DNA from: Vibrio hibernica
GTDB taxonomy: Bacteria; Pseudomonadota; Gammaproteobacteria; Enterobacterales; Vibrionaceae
Assembly: GCF_015223435.1 (NCBI RefSeq)
Contig: NZ_VHKO01000026.1
Span: 1-38,133 of the forward strand
Direction: 5' to 3'
Length of the DNA: 38,133 bases
A model generated the notes under the pieces. The model saw nothing but the letters and a program-made list of their open reading frames with translations, had not been told where the DNA came from and ran no database searches. Positions 34,673-38,133 of the stretch are shown here, one piece after another (the stretch's first letter is position 1; each line of letters starts with the position of its first letter). The position numbers were made by a program, and so were the translations under genes.

Positions 34673-36145
34673 CTAAAGATGAAAATCAGAATGAAGAGGC
34701 AGCGTCATCGTCACTTCCAGTCCACCGCTGTTTCGGTTTTGAATAGCAATATCACCACCATGTGCATGTAAAATGTTACGACAGATACCGAGCCCTAAGC
34801 CATGCCCATCAAGATCATTTTCTAAGCGTACATAAGGTTCAAATACTGAGCTTAACTGTGATTCTGGAATACCTTTTCCTTGGTCACAAAACAATAGAAT
34901 AATGTGCGATTCCGTGTGCTGATAAAAAATCTCAACCTGATCCCCATATTTCACACCATTATCAATAATATTGGTGACGACTCGCTTTAATGCTAATGGC
35001 TTACCGAATACTGGGATTATTTTTTCGAGAGGCAACTGTACTTTTATTTGCTTATGATTATGCATTTCTGCGGCTTCCAATAGCAATTTGTTGAGATCAA
35101 CCTGAACCGAATTTTCATGTAACTCGGTATCGTGCACACATTGCAATGCCCCTTTTACCATCATCTCTAGCTCATCAAGATCCTGATTGAATTTTTCACG
35201 TTTGGTGTCATCGATTAACAATTCAGCCCGTAAACGTAAACGAGTGATCGGTGTTTTTAGGTCATGCGAAATAGAAGAAAACAGTTGTTCACGATCCACC
35301 ACATAGCGATGAATTCGCTGCTGCATACGATTAAACGCTAGCGTTGCCGTCACAATCTCATTCGCCCCTTCTTCCATTAATGGCGACTGATCAACATCAA
35401 GACTCATTCGGTTCGCCGCTTTAGCTAAATTACGCAAAGGTCGAACTTGGCGGCGGATCATAAAATAACTAAACAGTAATAATAACGCGGTCGAAAGTAG
35501 CAAATACAACCATTGCGACGGCGATAAAATAGTGTCATCAAGCTCGTTATAAGGCGGAGGCAAAAGCGCTGCAATATAGATCCATTCATCGGATTCTAAT
35601 TCAATTTGCACCACCATCACCGGAGGATTAAGCGGTTTTAACGTTAACGTATAATGCGCCCATGATTTAGGGAGATCGCTAAGATAAATATCATTTTTTA
35701 GTATTTTTAATTTATCGGGTGGGGAAAAATTAACATGAATCGATTTCACATTATTCAACTTACTTTTCAAAGCGGATGACATCGATTCAATAGCTACATC
35801 TTTTAAATATGAATCAGGAATGGTTTCTAACCTCAAAAATTCATGATTGAACGATACAAAAAAACGAGTGCCACCCATTTTACGCAATTGCTCCATGATC
35901 ACATGCCGATAGCTAACTGGCAGCGCTTGGAAGTATGAAACCGTAGAGGCAAACAAAGACGCCATACTGATGGTGGTGGTTTTAACGCCTTCAATTTCTT
36001 GCAGGCGAGAATTGGTATACCACACCGAGGTTGAAATCCCCTGTGCAATCACCACTGTTAGCAAGGTAAATAATAAAGTACGCGATACTAAAGATTGCTT
36101 AGTCCAACGCCATTGAGGCCAGCGCCACTTTTTCCATAGGCTCAT
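34673..36145 (-). CDS. Sensor histidine kinase (GtrS-like)
   Basis: A membrane sensor kinase of 490 aa. TM1 is at about 22-43, the periplasmic sensor domain at about 44-208, TM2 at about 211-230, and HAMP at about 232-283. The phospho-acceptor His294 is in SSISHDLKTPITRLRLRAELL. The N-box is RVVTNIIDNGVKYG near 388-401, the G1 box is DQGKGIPE and the G2 box is GHGLGLGICRNI. The gene starts 21 bp after the response regulator and precedes the sugar importer. That order matches the Pseudomonas gltR-gtrS-gltB locus, where the kinase senses glucose catabolites. The ligand here is not shown by the sequence. Confidence 0.88.
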   Translation of the reverse strand: MSLWKKWRWPQWRWTKQSLVSRTLLFTLLTVVIAQGISTSVWYTNSRLQEIEGVKTTTISMASLFASTVSYFQALPVSYRHVIMEQLRKMGGTRFFVSFNHEFLRLETIPDSYLKDVAIESMSSALKSKLNNVKSIHVNFSPPDKLKILKNDIYLSDLPKSWAHYTLTLKPLNPPVMVVQIELESDEWIYIAALLPPPYNELDDTILSPSQWLYLLLSTALLLLFSYFMIRRQVRPLRNLAKAANRMSLDVDQSPLMEEGANEIVTATLAFNRMQQRIHRYVVDREQLFSSISHDLKTPITRLRLRAELLIDDTKREKFNQDLDELEMMVKGALQCVHDTELHENSVQVDLNKLLLEAAEMHNHKQIKVQLPLEKIIPVFGKPLALKRVVTNIIDNGVKYGDQVEIFYQHTESHIILLFCDQGKGIPESQLSSVFEPYVRLENDLDGHGLGLGICRNILHAHGGDIAIQNRNSGGLEVTMTLPLHSDFHL

Positions 36146-36166
36146 TTAGAGGTAGCACTCATAACT

Positions 36167-36883
36167 TCAATGTCCATACTGCACTGGCGCGGTAAAAATA
36201 TAGCCATTACCACGCATCGTTTTTATGTATTTATGCTGTTTACCCGTATCGCCCAATCGCTGGCGCAAACGGCTAAGTTGTACATCAATACCTCGCTCAA
36301 AAGGTAACGTTTCTCGACCTTTTATCGCGCAAGAAATAGTGTCGCGATCCAAGATTTCATTAGGGTGAGAGATGAACAGCATCAGTAAATTAAAATCACT
36401 GCCTGACAGTTCAATTGTTTGTTGAGTATGTAAATTAAATGCCGTATGTGACAACGTATCTAATTTCCATTCACCGAAGGTAATCATGGTCGGCTTTAAA
36501 AGCTCATCAGGTTGAGCTCGGCGTAAAAGCGCTTTAATTCGAGCCATCAACTGCCGAGGACGAAATGGCTTGGCAATATAATCATCCGCGCCAATTTCCA
36601 AACCAATAATTTGATCGGTTTCATCTGACACAGCGGTTAGTATAATAATAGGCACATTGGAGTGCTTACGAATATTCTGGCACAGCGAAAAGCCATCCTC
36701 TCCTGGCATCATTACATCGAGCAAAATCAGATCGGGGTAACCTTGAGAATTCAAATGCGCTTGCATCGATATTCCCTCTTGCGCCACCGACACCAAAAAT
36801 CCCATTTGGGTTAAATATTCATTGAGTAGATCTCGAGTTTCCTTATCGTCATCCACCACTAAAATATGCTGATTCCTGTGCAT
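36167..36883 (-). CDS. OmpR-family response regulator (GltR-like)
   Basis: A DNA-binding response regulator of 238 aa. The receiver domain spans residues 1-120, with the acidic pair at 11-13 (DDD), the phospho-Asp56 in LILLDVMMPGEDG, ILTAVSDETDQIIGLEIGADDYIAKPF, and the conserved Lys in AKPF. The winged-helix DNA-binding domain (about 140-235) ends ...RLGDTGKQHKYIKTMRGNGYIFTAPV. The ATG at 36883, five bases after AGAGG, is preferred to the GTG two codons earlier. It is the first gene of the sensor-regulator-importer cluster. I see no convincing promoter in the 150 bp upstream. Confidence 0.9.
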   Translation of the reverse strand: MHRNQHILVVDDDKETRDLLNEYLTQMGFLVSVAQEGISMQAHLNSQGYPDLILLDVMMPGEDGFSLCQNIRKHSNVPIIILTAVSDETDQIIGLEIGADDYIAKPFRPRQLMARIKALLRRAQPDELLKPTMITFGEWKLDTLSHTAFNLHTQQTIELSGSDFNLLMLFISHPNEILDRDTISCAIKGRETLPFERGIDVQLSRLRQRLGDTGKQHKYIKTMRGNGYIFTAPVQYGH

Positions 36884-37039
36884 ACTCACCTCTATTATTC
36901 TATTGATAGAAACAATAGCGCATCATGGAAGAATGGATATGATTATCCTTCGAAAAGGAAATACAGAAATAAAACTCTGCGGAGACCATCACTATATGAG
37001 AGAAAAAATCAAATACCGTGAGGCCTTAAAACTGCAGCG

Positions 37040-37633
37040 TTAACGATGTAAGTCCCCGCCTAAGCGCCCTCCACCACCCAATCCACCAACGGGGCGAGTT
37101 ACCGGTCGTGCTGGGGTATGTATCGGGCGTGAAATATTTGAACGTTTCAGAGTAGGGCGATCTTTACTTTGCCACTGAGTACGCACCGCTTGTTTTTGAT
37201 CGGTAGTTAACGTTTTACCCGACATTTGTTCACGCACTTGATCGCGTTTAGTTGATAAGGCTTGTTGTTTATAGGCTGGTAGCGATTGATATTTTTTATT
37301 CAAGTCTTGTTTGAATGCTGAGATATCAGGCCCACCATCACCTTCTTTCCAACCTTCAATTTTCTCTTTGATTTCCGCCTGCTTATCCGGATCAAGCGTG
37401 TGCCACCAGCTATTAACGGCATCTTTAAGTTCGCCATCAGTATGACAACAGTTAGGATAAACATGATCTTGATAAAACCAATAATCGTCGTACCACCACC
37501 CATTGGTATAAGAATATTCTGATGTGTTTGAAGACCCACTTAAGCAGCCCATCACCATCAAAGTGAGCAATCCGACCAAGCTGACACGAAGCCAGTTAAA
37601 ATATAACCTCGAAAAAATTCGATTCAAAAACAT
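37040..37633 (-). CDS. Putative lipoprotein of unknown function
   Basis: I do not recognise this 197-aa protein. It has a lipoprotein signal with lipobox LMVMGC (Cys at about residue 30 from the chosen ATG). The mature N-terminus is rich in Tyr and Trp and holds a Cys pair (YTNGWWYDDYWFYQDHVYPNCC). A charged helical middle follows (LDPDKQAEIKEKIEGWKEG ... KKYQSLPAYKQQALSTKRDQVREQM), then a basic Pro/Gly-rich tail (PIHTPARPVTRPVGGLGGGG). The ATG at 37633 follows AAGGAGT by 7 bases. The gene lies 12 bp after the coiled-coil gene upstream, so the two form an operon and may act together at the envelope. No clear terminator follows. Confidence 0.7.
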   Translation of the reverse strand: MFLNRIFSRLYFNWLRVSLVGLLTLMVMGCLSGSSNTSEYSYTNGWWYDDYWFYQDHVYPNCCHTDGELKDAVNSWWHTLDPDKQAEIKEKIEGWKEGDGGPDISAFKQDLNKKYQSLPAYKQQALSTKRDQVREQMSGKTLTTDQKQAVRTQWQSKDRPTLKRSNISRPIHTPARPVTRPVGGLGGGGRLGGDLHR

Positions 37634-37645
37634 GCTCACCACTCC

Positions 37646-38133
37646 TTATTCCAAATCGGTTACCGTCGATTTAATGCCTTTACCTGCATCTTTAATTAAA
37701 TTAATCGGTGACAAAATAACACCTTTAACTGCACCTTCAGCAGCTTGTTTGGACAGCTCTTTACTCTTGTCTAAAATTTGATTTACTTGCGCTAACATGG
37801 GTGGCATTTCTTTTCGGATACTGGACGTTTCTTTTAATACCGCAGGAATCGTATCGCTACGTACCGCTTTAACTTCATCAAGAATACTTGGGATTTTTTT
37901 ATTCACTGAAGCAACGGTTTTATTAACATCTCCGACGGTCTTATTGATGTCTTTGGCAGTAACTTGCATTTTCTCCGTAACCGTTAATGCCCTTGGTGTT
38001 AGTTCTTCAAATTTTTGAGCGACCAACAGCCATTGATCAATTTGCAGTTTATCGGCAGTCTCATTGATATCACTCACCACTTGTGGGTAAGTATCAACAA
38101 CAGAAGATATGGTTGAAGTAAAAGAATAAATGG
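37646..38133 (-). CDS. Coiled-coil protein of unknown function, 5' end beyond the window
   Basis: A partial gene: the frame has no stop back to the right edge, so the start lies outside. The visible part of about 162 aa reads ...SFTSTISSVVDTYPQVVSDINETADKLQ and continues with long amphipathic helices containing repeated units (AKDINKTVGDVNKTVASVNKKIPSI, then VLKETSSIRKEMPPMLAQVNQI). This resembles the coiled-coil stalk of chemoreceptor-like or MCE-associated proteins, but no defining motif is present. The C-terminus (KGVILSPINLIKDAGKGIKSTVTDLE) is amphipathic. It is co-directional and tightly linked (12 bp) to the lipoprotein gene. Confidence 0.65.
   Translation of the reverse strand, partial: IYSFTSTISSVVDTYPQVVSDINETADKLQIDQWLLVAQKFEELTPRALTVTEKMQVTAKDINKTVGDVNKTVASVNKKIPSILDEVKAVRSDTIPAVLKETSSIRKEMPPMLAQVNQILDKSKELSKQAAEGAVKGVILSPINLIKDAGKGIKSTVTDLE

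Noticed and set aside
1..38133. tRNA, rRNA, CRISPR, insertion sequence, phage genes
   Set aside because: Scanned by eye: no cloverleaf with TTCGA-type arm, no regularly spaced direct repeats with spacers, no transposase or integrase frame.

Overview
The window is a stretch of a gammaproteobacterial chromosome, most likely Vibrionaceae (Vibrio or a close relative). The evidence is an AT-rich base composition, high protein similarity to Vibrio and E. coli housekeeping genes, and gene blocks that match Vibrio order as I remember it: menF-D-H-C-E / alaA / yfbR / dgt / DTW / rhombosortase, then comEA / ppiD / hupB / lon / clpX / clpP / tig. I see no phage, insertion sequence, CRISPR array, rRNA or tRNA gene.

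Layout. (1) 12-3964, minus strand: a four-gene Efe iron-import operon (efeU, an M75-only efeO, a separate cupredoxin EfeO-like gene, efeB) behind a promoter overlapped by a near-consensus Fur box. (2) 4205-8444: a Tim44-domain membrane protein, a TetR regulator next to an LplT-like MFS transporter, a YeiH-type permease, and an unannotated 59-aa membrane peptide. (3) 8564-15200, minus: the menaquinone genes menF-menD-menH // menC-menE. menB is absent, and a Rho-independent terminator sits exactly where it would be. (4) 15518-20141: alaA, yfbR and dgt on plus, a DTW-domain tRNA-modification gene on minus, and the rhombosortase rrtA on plus. (5) 20268-29427, minus: comEA, ppiD, hupB, lon, clpX, clpP, tig. 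This is a proteostasis block in which most genes have their own terminator and lon has a sigma-32-type heat-shock promoter. (6) 29947-36883, minus: a two-component system followed by a binding protein, two permeases and an ATPase of a sugar ABC importer. Its gene order matches the Pseudomonas gltR-gtrS-gltBFGK glucose locus. (7) 37040-38133, minus: an unrecognised lipoprotein and the 3' part of an unrecognised coiled-coil protein that runs off the window.

How the genes work together. EfeU/EfeO/EfeB form a cell-envelope ferrous-iron uptake route, repressed by Fur when iron is plentiful. MenF to MenE make o-succinylbenzoyl-CoA from chorismate, and the next step (MenB) must be encoded elsewhere. 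Tig folds nascent chains, ClpXP and Lon degrade damaged or regulatory proteins, and PpiD assists folding at the periplasmic face. The two-component pair probably senses a sugar or its catabolite and drives the adjacent importer.

The most interesting points are non-coding: mutually exclusive hairpins in front of tig, a long palindrome with CRP-site-like spacing in front of alaA, a 126-bp ERIC-like element inside the sugar-transport operon, an operator-like palindrome with 11-bp spaced half-sites before the binding-protein gene, and the terminator that replaces menB. I did not find a clearly novel multi-gene system. The lipoprotein/coiled-coil pair at the right edge is the only cluster with no recognisable function.
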